This document shows, in pieces, positions 11,243-24,091 of a DNA stretch of 64,000 nucleotides; the stretch's first letter is position 1, and each line of letters starts with the position of its first letter. A model generated the notes under the pieces. That model did not search any database, was not told the origin of the DNA, and worked only from the letters and a program-made list of their open reading frames with translations. The DNA is from Endomychus coccineus (Eukaryota; Arthropoda; Insecta; Coleoptera; Endomychidae): NCBI GenBank assembly GCA_958510875.1, contig OY294067.1, forward strand, positions 61,702,039 through 61,766,038, written 5' to 3'. Made by a program: the position numbers and the translations under genes.

Positions 11243-12185
11243 TAAGCAATTATTGAAAATAGATTGAAAGTTCTATTCCTTCAAACTCCAATTCAAGATA
11301 AGTAAGTGTTGCATGGCTTAGTGGTATACCGATACTATACAAATAACACTTTCTCGAAGTACTTTTCGATGTAGAAGGGGAGAAGAGTCTCGGAAGATGA
11401 ACAGATGAACGCTGAGATACTTGATGAAGTACCCTGTATTCTATGCTCTGATGGCTTTCACAACAATATTATCATCACGGGCTCATTACCTTATGAAATT
11501 TAATGTGATGGTAATATATAATGGTATACCTAGCGGAATTCCGTGTTAAATTTAACCGTTTACGAAGTGAAAGGATTAGTTAACTACCTCTTCACGTAGT
11601 ACTAATATATTCTTCCTTGTGCTGTTCTATTGTGGTAGGTATGTTACATTTGCTTCAGTTCAGTGGGAGTTGAAAGATTTATAATGTCCTTGTCAGAATC
11701 TTATCTATGCACTTCATGCTATTGGAATGTCATGAATATTATATTTTTGTTTCGTACCACGCCTGCCAACCAGCTTCATCAATGATTACAATCTTCATTT
11801 TATCTTCGATCATTTGTTAGTTTCCTAAGTTGCAACTATTTTGTGCGAAAGGCATAATGTTATCTTCCTTAGCTTCAAGCTCGATATAAGTGAGATAAAA
11901 AAAAAGGAAAAGTCTATCGGATCAGGATGAAATTGCGAAAGTAATGCAGATTAATATCCTCACCCCTATTTATTTTGATATTCCAGAGCAACTAGAAATA
12001 GTAGTTTTCAACATCATTTGATGAATGAAAATCGTGTGAAAATCATATTTATCGTGAGGCTTCTAAGTAGTCGGAGAAACGATATTAAAATTTTTTCTCA
12101 TATTTACACTACATCAGATATTGAACGGAACTTTTTTTGATTCCTATGTTCTACAATAGAGTTTAATTAAATGGAAAATTATTCA
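11243..12185. other. Unassigned intergenic DNA
   Basis: No gene, inverted ends or known element motifs were recognised in this stretch. Confidence 0.4.
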
Positions 12186-12189
12186 AATA

Positions 12190-13270
12190 ACTAGAAAATC
12201 CATCCAAGTGGTCCACCTTCGATTGTTTTGCCTGCCTTGGCTCTCCATTCAATTAATTTTCTAGTTCACCTATTATCCAGTCATACTGGTTATTTGACTT
12301 GTCTACCTCTATATAAGTCGTGCGATATGTTCAATAGCATCCGTTAATTTCGTACTTTATCTTATCAGCTTTTTACTGTACCTTTCTCGTATTCCCCAGC
12401 ATCGCTATTTTCATAGTTCTTTGTCTCAGCTATTTCCAATTGGTTTGATAACTTTTTTGTCATAGTAATTGTTTCCGCACCATACACGTTGGTTATCAAC
12501 CTTCCTCTTCAGCCACACTCGTTACTCACCTTCAACAGTTTGCCAAATGCTGCCCATCCTAACTCTATGCGGCGGTATATTTCGCAGGTTTGGTAGTTTT
12601 TGTTCGAGTATTCGCTATCGATATCGATAACTTTTCATTGCAAGTTTAGCTATTCATATGCGTATTCCATCATAGCAGTGAGAAGTTTCGGGAAAACTAC
12701 ATTTCCCTGCCTGACTCCTCGTTCCATTTGATATATGCTTATAGGTTTATACAGTTTAACATTTCCTGTTGTTCTGTCGTATAGACAATTCTGCTCCATT
12801 CTAACGCTGAGACCATTGCTGGCATATCTACGATATCGAAGGCTTTCTTAAAATCGACAAATATTTTTACAAGTTAGTGGTCTATTAGTTATATTCTAAT
12901 GGTTTTTGAATAACAGTTTCAATTGCTTGCAGCAGAGCATTTGTACCAAAATGAATCCTGAAATCAGCCTGTTCTCGCGGTAGGTAGAAGTCTAAGTTTC
13001 TTTCTATGAGTTTTGTGATGATCTTTGTGAACCGATGAAAGCGGGCTTATCGGTCAATAGTTTTCGAAGTCGGTTATAGAACCTTCTTCATGCATAATAA
13101 TTGACACAGTATTTGTCCAATTTGGTCGGGACTATGCTATTTTCAAAAGAATGTTCGAAAAGGAAAACTATTGTATCAGAAATTTTTCACTTCCTAATTC
13201 AACCGCATCTATTAAGTCCTGGTCTTTCCCAGGAGCTATTCTTGTTCATTTCGTAGGTCCAGCTTACTCA
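12190..13270 (-). mobile_element. RTE-type LINE remnant
   Basis: Minus-strand reading shows 'FVDFKKAFDIV' (RT motif A, near 12860-12830). A decayed motif-B region near 12720-12690 corresponds to G-V-R-Q-G. Further on come 'RIELGWAAFGKL' (about 12580-12545) and 'YGAETITMTKKLSNQLEIAE' (about 12480-12420), then a C-terminal 'KLIEWRAKAGKT' (near 12240). This order is the signature of RTE/BovB-like ORF2 proteins. Several frameshifts and stops are present; the copy is inactive. Confidence 0.75.
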
Positions 13271-13329
13271 ATAATTCTTACAGCTAGGAGCCCTAGTTGA
13301 TAATTTTACGTTGTGTAGCCCGCGATACA

Positions 13330-13560
13330 TCCTTTGTGGATGAATGTGCTTGGATAATTGATCTATGGCAGGGCATCGAATCGCATTGTTTTCATCAATG
13401 ATCTACTATCCTTTCGAAAGTTCACATTTACAAAAATATAAGACTCTGACGGAACCAAAGTGGTGCAATTGGTTAACACGCTGGACTAGATTTCCAGCAA
13501 AGTGGGTTCGAATCATAGATCTATTATCCTGAGGAGACGAAACATCTCATTCATAAAACT
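13330..13560 (+). repeat. tRNA-headed SINE-like repeat, copy 1
   Basis: A tRNA-like core has an A-box ('tggtgcaattgg', 13461-13472), an anticodon-like stem and loop (CTGGA CTAGATT TCCAG) and a B-box ('ggttcgaatc', 13505-13514). The T-stem 3' side does not pair and no acceptor stem is visible, so this is not a functional tRNA gene. Flanking sequence (13330-13460) is shared with copy 2, which fits a dispersed SINE or composite repeat. Confidence 0.55.
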
Positions 13561-14100
13561 CCATTTGACTTGTCGCAATGATTATATGACGTATGACAAA
13601 GAAAACCAACGGACCTCTTTGTCGTCGAGCCATAATTACTCTTTATTGGGAATGCTGTAACTATGATTGAAAACTCGGTACCACTTGTAAGGCAACACCG
13701 CTTCGGAATAGCTACGAGAAATGCGGAAGCTGTCAAATTGCGTAGTACAGAACAAAGTTCCCATTCATAAAAGGTGCGCGGCGTTGTCGCCTTCTGAACA
13801 AATGATGGAATGGAATAAAATTTAAATATTCTATAATTTGATTGTATATTCCAGTTTACCATAAATTAAGGAATATTTTTCAGAGAAAACGACATTTCAA
13901 GAGTACTGCTTCTAATATAGCCAATAAATAATGCTATGAACGTTTTTATAATAATTAACTAATCCGGCAACAGCACATTCCATGCGGCCATACTTGTAAT
14001 ATACAGTGGTATGAGTGGCCCGAAATTTTGACAATGTCTGATCGTGTTTAAATGTAAACAATTCTGTCTCCTTAGGATAATAGGTCCATGGTTCGAATGC
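13505..14100. repeat. Segment flanked by 30-bp inverted repeats inside the SINE-like unit
   Basis: The B-box flank at 13508-13545 ('attatcctgaggagac') recurs reversed at 14066-14096 ('gtctccttaggataat' plus 'ccatggttcgaa'). The ~520-bp interior has no recognisable coding sequence; a 103-codon minus frame at 13551-13862 has no family resemblance. Confidence 0.4.
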
Positions 14101-14394
14101 CATTTATGGTCCAATGTTTTACGTTTATTCATCTTGATAATCCTATGTTGAATTATCGAAGTTATCTTCATAATTCACAATATTTAATTATATATCTATT
14201 GATGTACTTACATGGGATAGTGGCCAATCAGGCAAAGAAACTCTAAACTTGTCTATACTTACCCAGAACATTTTTCAGTCAGTTCTATAGAAATGTATAA
14301 GAACCGGGATGCTGTCATTGAATAAGTACTGTCAGAGTAATTTCCAACCATAGTAATACTCCTACCTACACTCCTCAATTCAAAACTATTGAAC

Positions 14395-14690
14395 TTAAGA
14401 TGGATGTGCGCGAATAGTTGATATATAGCGGAGCAAAGAATCGCATTGTGTTCGTCACTGATCTACTATCCTTTCAGTTTGAGAGGTTTATATTTAGAAA
14501 AATATAGGATACTGACGAGATCAAAGTGGTGTAATTGATTAACACGCTGGACTAGACATCGTGAAATGTCGAAGCGAATCCCTCCTATGGTTCAATCTTT
14601 CACGCTTATTCATCTTCATAATAATTTTGTTAAACTATCTAAGTTATTTTCATAATTCAGAAAATTTAATTCTATTTCTCTTAATATTAA
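14395..14690 (+). repeat. tRNA-headed SINE-like repeat, copy 2
   Basis: It repeats the copy-1 order: 'gatctactatcctttc', then 'caaagtggtgtaattga' (A-box) and 'aacacgctggactaga'. The B-box has decayed to 'cgaagcgaatcc'. The tail 'cttattcatcttcataat' matches 14125-14165, showing that copy 1 carries an extra insert that copy 2 lacks. Confidence 0.5.
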
Positions 14691-14699
14691 GAGATAAGT

Positions 14700-16055
14700 A
14701 AGTAAGTGAAGAATATATATTATTCTTTAATATTACTGAAAACAAAATAAAATTTTTTTACTAATATTAAAGAACCAAAATACCAAGAAATGGTAACATA
14801 CATTTACTAATGAATGAGTCAGAATTGACGTTATTCCATCAACGTTTACTATTATACTGTTTTCCCTGAAAGGAAAAAGACCCAACATACAACCAACGCA
14901 GTGATTATATTACCGTAATTTCTCAAATGCTACTTTGTCATTGCTCACATGTCCAGCATACTGTTGAAAAGTACTTTCCTTTCCAACTTCTTCAAGACAC
15001 TCACGTGTTGCTGAAGCTATTTGAATACGCTACACGTTTTAGCAAACCAAAAGCCGCTCAAGGTTGATGTGCGACCAACAGAAGCGAGAAGTCATACTTC
15101 CTGTTCTGGTTTTTATTTTCAATCAATTTCTTGTAAAGACATTTATTCCACTAGATAATTCACTAGAAGTGAAACGTAATGACTATGGAGATAATGAACT
15201 GAGAGATTCTTTGGAGCTGTATGCACTGCAATTAATGATCCCGGAAATAGATTATTGTTACCAGTGACTGGTGACTGGTGAGGCATCATTGTTAGTCTCT
15301 AATAGCGAAGGGGGTCTGTTTTTTTTACAGATTTCAACAGCTATAACCTCTAATTGGCATTATTTTCATTTCTCAGATGTTTCCAATAAAATAACAACCG
15401 GCAACTCCTATATACAACAGACTAATGTCCGTGGTTTTGTCGACTTGCCATGAAACGCAGGAATATTTCGAAAGTTTTCTCATTCATAATCAATCAAGTC
15501 GTTCTGTACAGTTTCTGATGTGCCAATGAAGACGGACTAGCTATCAATATATTTCTCTCAAAAATTACGTATACGAATTTCATGATTATCAATTAAACTG
15601 GAGAGTTCTTTGAAATGATCTTGATTCAAAGAATTCATATATACACAGAAAATTTTAAACGTCGATGAAACTTGCTGGAATTTTTCGATTTTCCCGAACT
15701 GTTTCAATTTGTTATGCCCTATATATTGCTTTTACAAAGATTTGCCCACCTTACATGACGGACTTACCTTTCAAATGATTACGGTTCTTGTTTCTTTTAG
15801 ATTTCCAATGAAGGAAATAATTTTTCATGTTTGAAAATCTTGTTTCCCATCACGTTGTTCCGCTAGTAATGAAATAATTTTCACATAATTCAACTTCCGG
15901 TGAGCCAATCATGTTTCTCATACCACGAATTATTGAATGCGACGTTTGGTTTGCATAACAAAGATATCTGGAGCGATATTTATTCACATTATTGACTCAA
16001 AAGTTATCTACGTTCATAATGTTTCTTCAGATACTTCCTAACTACTTGGCCCCGA
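14700..16055. other. Unassigned intergenic DNA
   Basis: Two adjacent plus frames of 60-67 codons (15064-15453) show no domain or signal sequence and are separated by a stop. I do not call them genes. Nothing else is recognised. Confidence 0.4.
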
Positions 16056-16059
16056 TTCC

Positions 16060-17290
16060 ATCTTTACACGACCACCCCATTTTGATTTATCATTCTTCTT
16101 TGACACCGCAACAATACCTTTCCTTCGACACTTTAACTACACGCGAAGAAAACCTATAATGATCGAAGAACATCGTGTGAGCCAGCATTGGAATGTCGGG
16201 ATGGAAGATAGGCATTTGAATTGTTCCCAAAGGTTTGAGGGTTATAGGCATAACGAAAGACCTCATTAGGCAAAAGTTCCACAACTTCGCCATTCGAGCT
16301 TGACAATGAAAGGGCGACTACCTTGAGCTCGTCTAGTCCATCTATCTGGAATCTCTCGTGGTGGAACAACAGACGAGATTTCTGACGATCATCGACCATG
16401 GAAATATCTATAGAAAAGGGAGAGATCGCCTACCCTTCTACGATGTTCTAGAAATGTCAATGAATTCGTATGACATCATCATCCATACGGATGGCTCTCT
16501 TCTGGTCGAATCTGTGCTTTGTAGATGATAAGGAGCTGCTGGGATGTGAAGTAGCTTTTGGCACGGAATAGAAAACCAAGTTTTCGCAATGAACCTCGTA
16601 TGATCATCCCATGAGAGGGTGCTGTTAGTGGTTAGGAATAATTGTACCTGACATCATCACATTAGATTTTGTGGGATCCGCCTTCATGAAGAAGATGCAA
16701 TCTTGAGTTTTCGTTGTTACTTCAGATTATCAGATCCTCATATCAGAATGGTTTCTAAATCTCCATTAATTGCATCAACTTGTCTCAATCTCGCTCTTCT
16801 GATTTATTCAATGGTATAGGGGCTCTAGATGAGCAGTATGGGGAGTACCATCATTTGCAAAGCTGTGGACCAAACAGGTGGATACTTCGCCAACCACTAC
16901 GAGGAGTGGTCTATCTGGAAGCAGACTCAATAGTAAGTGAGATGTTGTGGCGGAAAACCATATGACGGAAGTTTCCCAAAACGGGTTTGATGCCAGACTC
17001 GGCCAAATGCTTTGGAGATATCTAGCTAGAGATTCCCTATATTTCTCAATAGATTTTTGTCATACATGTGTCACGTAGGCGAGCAGATCTCCTGTTAATC
17101 TCTACTGGGGGAAGCCATATTGCCGGTCATTCACGATTTTGGAGCTCTCTAGGTATTGGATGAACTTGATGTTGATTGCTTTGTCCATCACTTTAGAGAT
17201 CACAAATGATAGTGCAATAGGTTTATAATTATTAGAAAGGGTCTTCTTTCCTTTTTATTGAAATTGGTTGGACTCTAGATGTCTTCTTGC
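16060..17290 (-). mobile_element. Jockey-like LINE remnant, second copy of the family at 1-1015
   Basis: Minus-strand reading gives 'VISKVMDKAINIKFIQYLE' (RT palm entry, about 17220-17160). A frameshifted motif-A block follows, then 'HSFANDGTPHTAHLEPL' (motif C, YADD decayed to FAND), and C-terminal 'NPQTFGNNSNAYLPSRHSN' (about 16245-16190). DNA at 16255-16440 aligns with 1-180. Stops and deletions throughout; the copy is inactive. Confidence 0.8.
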
Positions 17291-17299
17291 TAAATGGAA

Positions 17300-18315
17300 A
17301 CACACCAAGTTTGTTTTAAAGGGTAAACAATAATACAATAAACATAATTATTGTATTATCAACGTAAAAGGCCGGCACTAGATTGGGTATGCCCACATGT
17401 CAGACAGAAGTTCGATCCCAACTTTTAACTACTTTCCGCCTTTCTTGTAAGCTGCTAGGGTACTGCCATCGTTATCGTGCTTTATTTTAGTAATTCGCAC
17501 ACATTCTTAAGAACGAATTCATCCAACGAAATATGATTGGTCGGTGCGTTGAAGAATAGGCAGAATCCCGACCTGTCCGAAGTGAAATATAGAGGACAGA
17601 CATTCATGACGGACTATTTAGTTGATTGCATTGAAGATTATATGCATGTGAGCATGTGTGTGTGAAGTGAATACTCCTTTTTGAATAGATTGAGAATATT
17701 CGCTCCACTCAGTATATGATACATATTCATCCACCTCCGAGTATATGACTGATATTCAATACTATACTTTATACTCATCTCGCAATGATCTGGAAGCACT
17801 TCAATCTTTTGAATAATACTAGGTACTCATTCTTCTATTCCTGGGTTTTTTCTATAGTGAGGCACTGCCTCTCCTGCCTACCCGGAGAAGCCACCACTGA
17901 TTGCTATGGTTACATTCGGAGAAGGTTACTGCATTCTCAATATTTCGTCTCGAGTGAAGTATTTCAGAGGAAAATTTGATCTAATCGTTCAAAAATAGAA
18001 CTCGTTATTTCAACATTTGTTCTACGCGTTGGCGGAATGCATTGTTTTCAGAAAATATTATATGATTGTCTTTTACTGGGTGTGTTGATATGTATGTATT
18101 TGAACAGTCATTTACATTACATTCATATAGAATTCCACATTCATTAGCAAATCTGACATTACCATTTCTTCAATATTCAATTGAATACTACAATATCAAT
18201 CTAATAAACCTCAAAGTTTCCAATTCTATATAGTACGGAACTATTCATTGGAGGGTGTATCATTCATTTCATTGTAGATATTTCATCTCGAGAGATGTAT
18301 TCCAAAAGTCCATAT
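17300..18315. other. Unassigned intergenic DNA
   Basis: No supported gene. A weak B-box-like 'gttcgatccc' occurs at 17411 without a convincing A-box. A 64-codon plus frame (17785-17979) lacks any family resemblance. Confidence 0.4.
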
Positions 18316-18321
18316 TTCAGG

Positions 18322-20591
18322 TAGAACGAGGCCAAGGCGAAAAGTCCCTGAAAAATGATTTACTTGGTCAAAACTTGTTTTATTTCTCAGCATAATCTAG
18401 TTTTCCGATCCCTTCCAAATAATGAAATTTCGACATTCCTTCGAAATAGACGTTTGATTCAGCGATGAACTCATCGTTGGAGCCAATTTTTTTTCCAACG
18501 CGTCATTTCATTAAAAAGCTATTTTCCATCGATTTTAAGCGGGTAAGATGACAATTTTCGATTATTTAATCGACAAAAAGTGTAATTTTGGTGTTTTTAA
18601 CAATTATATTGTTATCTATTTGTTAATAAACAATTTGTTAAAAATATCCAAGATTAGAGTCATTTTCAGCTAATTTGAGGTCGCTGAACACAAATTTGAT
18701 ATTACTTTTTTATTTGACTATCAATTTTATTAGTTAATTAACAATTTTTCAATCAAAAAATTGGCAAAAAAATAAAAATTTTGAAAAATCCAAAAATGAC
18801 TCTATTTTTGGGTAATTTAAGCTCGCTGAACACAAATTTAATATTATTTTTTCATTTGATTATCAATTTAATCAGTTAATTAACAAGTTTTTGTTTCAAA
18901 TATTAACAAGAAAAATGGATAAATTAAAATATTTAAGATTGCTGTCATTTCCGGAGAATCTAAAGTACCTAAAAATGAATTCAAGATAATATTTTCAATA
19001 AATTGGTTATAAATCAATGTTTTAAAAAAAATGAGGATTTGAATATGGAAAAATGGACAAGGATTTTTGAAAAAAATATGTAACAAAATTATTTTAAATC
19101 CAAATTTTATAACTTTTTATTCTATATTGCTACTTCAAGAATTTTTTATTTTTTTGTCAATTTGTTAATTATTAAATTGTTAATTAACTAATAAAATTGA
19201 TAGTCAAATGAAAAAGTAATATCAAATTTGTCTTCAGCGACCTCAAATTTGCTGAAAATGACTCTAATCTTGGATATTTTCAAAAAATTTTTTTTTGTCA
19301 ATTTGTTAATTAACAAATTGTTAATTAACTAACAAAATTGATAGTCAAATGAAAAAGTTATATCAAATTTGTGTTCAGCGACCTCAGATTAGCTGAAAAT
19401 GACTCTAATCTTGGATATTTTCAAAATTTTTATTTTTTTGTCAATTTGTTAATTAACAACTTTTCGATTAACTAATAAAATTGATAGTCAAATTTTCATC
19501 TTACCAGCTTAAAATCGATGGAAAATAGCGTTTTAATTTTTTTTTTTATTATGTCAAAAACATGCCATTTATTAACCATTATTTATTGTTTATTAACAAT
19601 AGGACAAATTTCCCCCTATGTAGCTGTGGCAGATTCTGATCTAGAGGTCAAAACGAATCGAATGAGCCCTCACACATCAAAATCGGTCTTAAGCATCAAA
19701 TTTTTCTAATTTGGGTCGATTTTGTACTTTATTTCCTGGACTATCTGCATAATATACGCCGATGATTGTTTTGCGCCTTCCAAGGTTATTGAAACGGACG
19801 ATATCGTGTGCGTCCCAAAATGCTGTCGTCATGACTTTGTTGGCCTATAAACTCACTTTGGCTTCTTTTGGCATCGGTTCTCCAGGACAAGTTAACTGTC
19901 TAGACTGTTCTTTGATCTCTGGTGTATTGTGATGGTTTCATGTTTCGTCCACAGCTACAAAACGGCACAAAAAGTCCTTTTTACCGCGCTTGAACATCGC
20001 CAAACACCTTTGAAAATGTCACACGCTCGCGTTTGCTATCAACAGACAGCAAATGTGGCACCCATCTGGCAGATAGTTTTTTCATGTTCAGAAATTTATG
20101 CAAAATGTTCCGCACCCGTTCGTTTGAGATGCCCATAGCCTCAGCAATCCCGTGCACTTTAACTCGCCGATCGTCCAATATCATACCATGGATTTTATCG
20201 ACGATTTCTGGCGTGGTAACCTCAATTGGACGACCAGAAGGTTCCACGTCCTTAGTGATCATACTACCACAACGAAAATCAGTAAGGCAATTGTGAATCG
20301 TTACAATCGATGGTGAAGAGTCATTATGTTTAACAAGCGATGATTTGGTTTGCGTAATGTTTTTTCCATGCAAGAAATAATGTTTAATCAAAACGCGAAA
20401 TTCACTTGTTTCCATGTTTACAAAAATCTTTGCTTGTTTTGGATGGGTGTCAAAACAGAACCAACTGACATATCAGTCTGAAAATTCTACTGATCTCTAG
20501 TTAAAGATGGTTCATCACAAATGTCACATGAGGTTTTCGATTGTGGCGTCCTCTGTTTTATTTACCAGGAACTTTTCTTCTCGCCCTCGTA
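18322..20591 (-). mobile_element. mariner copy 1, interrupted by a palindromic element
   Basis: Terminal repeats are visible at both ends next to TA dinucleotides: left 'gaacgaggccaaggcgaaaa' (18324 on), right 'cttttcttctcgccctcgta' (ending 20591). The transposase reads on the minus strand from 20415. The N-terminal HTH ('KHYFLHGKNITQTKSSLVKH') and second HTH ('RVKVHGIAEAMGISNERV') lie in one 144-codon open frame. A frameshifted catalytic part with 'FVAVDET' (first Asp) runs on to 'GVYYAD' at 19745. There the foldback element begins. The C-terminus ('DEFIAESNVYFEGMSKFHYL') reappears at 18490-18400. About 80 residues, including the second and third catalytic Asp region of this DD34D family, are missing, so the copy is dead. 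Confidence 0.85.
18510..19743. repeat. Palindromic foldback element 1, with ~142-bp subunits in its arms
   Basis: The left arm (18510-18900) is the reverse complement of the right arm (19120-19535); the boundary motif 'gctattttccatcgatttta' recurs inverted as 'taaaatcgatggaaaatagc'. Each arm holds tandem subunits: 'gctgaacacaaatttgatat' at ~18685 and again ~142 bp later; 'gatagtcaaatgaaaaagt' at ~19198 and ~19340, with a partial third. The right arm continues outward to 19743 ('actttatttcctggacta'). That outer 200 bp is missing on the left. TTAATTAACA and TTAATAAACAA motifs recur. No protein is encoded. Confidence 0.75.
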
Positions 20592-20599
20592 GATAGGTA

Positions 20600-21630
20600 C
20601 ACATAATCAACCGCTGTCGTGAAGGTTGAGCATTTTTATATTTCAAGTGTTTTTGACTTCTCGTGAGATAAATTTTATCTTGATGAATAAATAAAATCAA
20701 ACTACTACAACTTTTAACAGGCTGCTGGACTTCGCTGGAGAAACATGACTTGTTGATTGAGGCAAGAAACTGGGGAAGCAGAATAGCACTATTTAGACGT
20801 CAGTGCTATGTACATATATGCCTCAACAAACCTTAATAAATATTAATTTCTATCTACTACGAAATCTAAACAAAGTATTCAAGCATTGAACGAACTACTG
20901 CAACATTGTCCCTGAATAAAGGTGAGAACAAATACTAGGATCACGAATTTTGCTCGATGAGTAAATATACTAGAAACTTTTGTAAAGAGGAAATTCATCA
21001 ACTCTAACTAATCTTCAAGAACACTGATTCTGAAGAAAGAATTTTCAAGGTAAATCTGTATATATTTGTGTCTCCGATAAAATGATATCTTATTGCAATT
21101 TACACACCACAAAATTAAAAATCATTCGTTCCGACACGCGTTTTATGTGTAATGGTTTGCTTATTTAATGATAGATGCTAATTCACAAAATTTAAATACG
21201 TGTATACCATTATCTGAAAAAGATGATTTAGAAAGCGGAACAGGTGAATATGAATCGCTACCTATCTTTGCAATCGTATTTTGAATAAATCTGGCATTGA
21301 CCCAGATTAGATAGACAACAACCTCCGTCGAAAATCATTCTTTTAAAATAATTAAAATAATCACTGTTTTAAAGCAGTAGACAATGCAACTTATAATTAC
21401 TACCTTACTGAATATTTCCTGTAAACATCTTAACGCTTATGTTTTTTACATAATACTGTATAATCAACAAATTACATCGATATTTTCTAAGCAGAATGTT
21501 ATTAGTCATGCTATTCTCACAAGCTCAGTGATGGAAAGAGCTAAAGCAAGTGCGAAAGATCGATATTGCTGCTCCTTGGATATATATTACTCTTATTTAC
21601 TATTATCAGCATTCAATGTAATATGATTGT
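20600..21630. other. Unassigned intergenic DNA
   Basis: No recognisable gene or element. An 80-codon ATG frame at 21384-21626 has no similarity I can name and no hydrophobic or repeat structure that would support it. Confidence 0.4.
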
Positions 21631-21631
21631 T

Positions 21632-22585
21632 ATGGTTAAACATATATTTGCATGATCTCCGGAAAAAGTATAGAACAAATCACTCAATATGAAAAAGTGA
21701 TTTTTTTCGACCCTGATTTAGAAGTATCTGTTGAATCAGAATAGCTAGAGATCTGCAAATTTGTCAGTAGATCTGAAGGAATAGATTGAATGAAAATAGG
21801 TGTCTCATAAGCCAAAAACTCCAGCCGTTTATCTGTTATTGTCATTGAGATATTAACTTTTAAAATATTCATGATCACTGTCAAAATAATCTGTATCTCG
21901 GAAGATACAGGAAACCTTTGAGAAAATGTCTTTAAAATTTATCGGAGAATCTCAAAAAATAAAAATTGAGGTATTGCATTCAAAATAACAAGGTTTGGGT
22001 CAACATCCGGTACAACCGGAAGTTCCTAATCTCAAACATATTCTTATTCAATAGAATCTATTCCTTTAGGTATTCTAACTAATTTTCAGATCAATGGCTG
22101 TTCTGGTTCAACAATACTTCTAATATGTATTATTTCATATACCTAATGATTGAAAAACCCAATTTTGCTTTTAGCAGCTTATTGTATGAAAATGCCTCAA
22201 ATCTGCAATAGAATTTGATAAATTGATACCCTGGTAAGTATTCTGCAAGTAGAGAATCGTAAAGCTCCAATAAAATCCGCAACGACAATTTGCATTATTC
22301 CACTACCTATTATGATATTTGAGAGTTAAAAACAGTTGAAGTGAAATTGGAATGCAACCCCCTCTGAAATCAATCAGATATTTAATATATCTCTTGTATA
22401 GTCAGATAAGTGATTGTACCATAGTAAATACTTTGATTCTCAGCTATTTTGAAAAATGTAAACGGAATACATTCTTCCTTTCTTTATCGACTTTGTCCGT
22501 TTCACATAACATCATTATATTCTTCAGAACTTATTATTCTCGAATAATAAACGTAAATTATAATGCTTTAAAATTCAAAACTATG
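21632..22585. repeat. Unit 1 of a ~1-kb direct tandem duplication
   Basis: It starts 'tatggttaaacatatatttg' and ends near 'aattataatgctttaaaatt'. The whole order of landmarks recurs in unit 2: 'ctccagccgtttatctgtta', 'acatccggtacaaccggaag', 'tctaatatgtattatttcat', 'gaaatcaatcagatatttaa', 'cgaataataaacgtaaatta'. No coding potential is conserved between the copies. Confidence 0.75.
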
Positions 22586-22595
22586 GCTGTGGTTG

Positions 22596-23790
22596 TGGTT
22601 AAACATATTTTCATAATCTCCAGATAAAGTATAAATCGAATCACTAAATATGAAAAATTATGGCTCAGATGAGTCTTCAAAACCTCAACTGGATCAAGGT
22701 TATTTTGGGCGATGATAATGATGTACCTAGTATACAGGCTGATTTTTCTCGACCCTCTTTCAGAAGTATCTGTTAAACCAGAATAGCTACTAATCTGAAT
22801 ATTTGTTGGTAGATCTGGAGGAATAGATTGAATGGAAATATTTGTCTTACAAGCAAAAAATTCCAGCCGTTCATCTATTAGCGTCATTGAAATATTAAAA
22901 ATTCAATTGTGGAAGCCGTTACTTTGTGATAGTTTATAATTTTAACGAAATAATAAATAAAACTACTTTGTTATACTATCACTGATATTTAATATAGTCA
23001 TTACTATATTTCAACACTAAACGTGTCATCTTCAGACGAAAACGGAGGTATACCTTCGTCATTAATCAAAAATCAATATCTCGGAATATAAAGGAAACCT
23101 TTAAGAAAATGTTGATTATCGGAGAATCTCATAAAATAAGGATTGGGGTGTTTCATTCAAAACAACAGAGTAAGGTCCAACATCCGGTACAATCGGTAGT
23201 TCATCATCTCAAAAATGTTTTCATTGAATAGAACCTATTATCTTAGGTTTACCAAAAAATTTATTTTTAGGTCAGTAACTATTCTGGTTCAACAATAATC
23301 CTAATATGTATTATTTCATATACCGAATAAATAAAGAATCAATTTCGTTGTTAGCACTTATTGCATAAAAATGCCTCAAACCTATAGAATATGATAATAT
23401 GAAGCCCTGTTACGTATTCTGCAATTGGAAAATCGCAAAACTCCAATAAAGTCCGCAACGACTTTTTGGATGTTTCCACTAGCTAGAATGATATTTGAGA
23501 GTTAAAAGTAGTTGAAGTGAAGTTGGAATGACACCTCCTCTGAAATCAATGAGATATTTGATATATCTCATTTCATATAAGTGATTGCACCATACCTACT
23601 TGATTAATAATTTGATTCTCAGCTATTTCCCAAAATTTCAGCGGCATACATTTTTATATACTTCCTCTCCTTATCGGTTTAGTCCGTTTAGCATAAACAT
23701 CCTTATTTTCTCCAGGACTTATATAAAATAACAAATATTCGAATAATAAACATAAATCGTAAGTTAAGAATGCTTTAAAAATTAAAACTA
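22596..23790. repeat. Unit 2 of the direct tandem duplication
   Basis: Same landmark order as unit 1, diverged by point changes. It is lengthened by two inserts (about 22665-22740 and 22905-23070). The second insert contains 'cgtgtcatcttcagacgaaa', possibly a retroelement end. Frames in the two units that look similar (for example 'QISSYS') simply reflect DNA similarity. Confidence 0.75.
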
Positions 23791-24091
23791 CTTCAAATTC
23801 ATAATGAAATTGGTTGAGCAATCGAAAGTATTTAACAAAATCCAATTTAACCAACCTCAACGAGTGAAGGATGTCACGTGATGAACTGATCATAGCTTTA
23901 TACTTTATTCCTTCTCACTTATATTATAGAAAAACTAACGTGTCTATATTTTTGACAACTAACATTCATATTCGAGAGGATACAAATATAATAGTATCAT
24001 TATTTTTATTTTATCACTTATTCTTGTCGTGTTATTTACATTTTCAGAAAGGGCTCATTTTCTCCAAGTAAAATATAGAAATTCATCATAG

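Noticed and set aside
17330..17430. tRNA-like segment with a B-box word 'gttcgatccc'
   Set aside because: No acceptable A-box or cloverleaf stems could be drawn.
22558..22887. 109-codon minus frame similar to one at 21684-21884
   Set aside because: The similarity comes from the direct DNA duplication; frames are broken differently in the two units.
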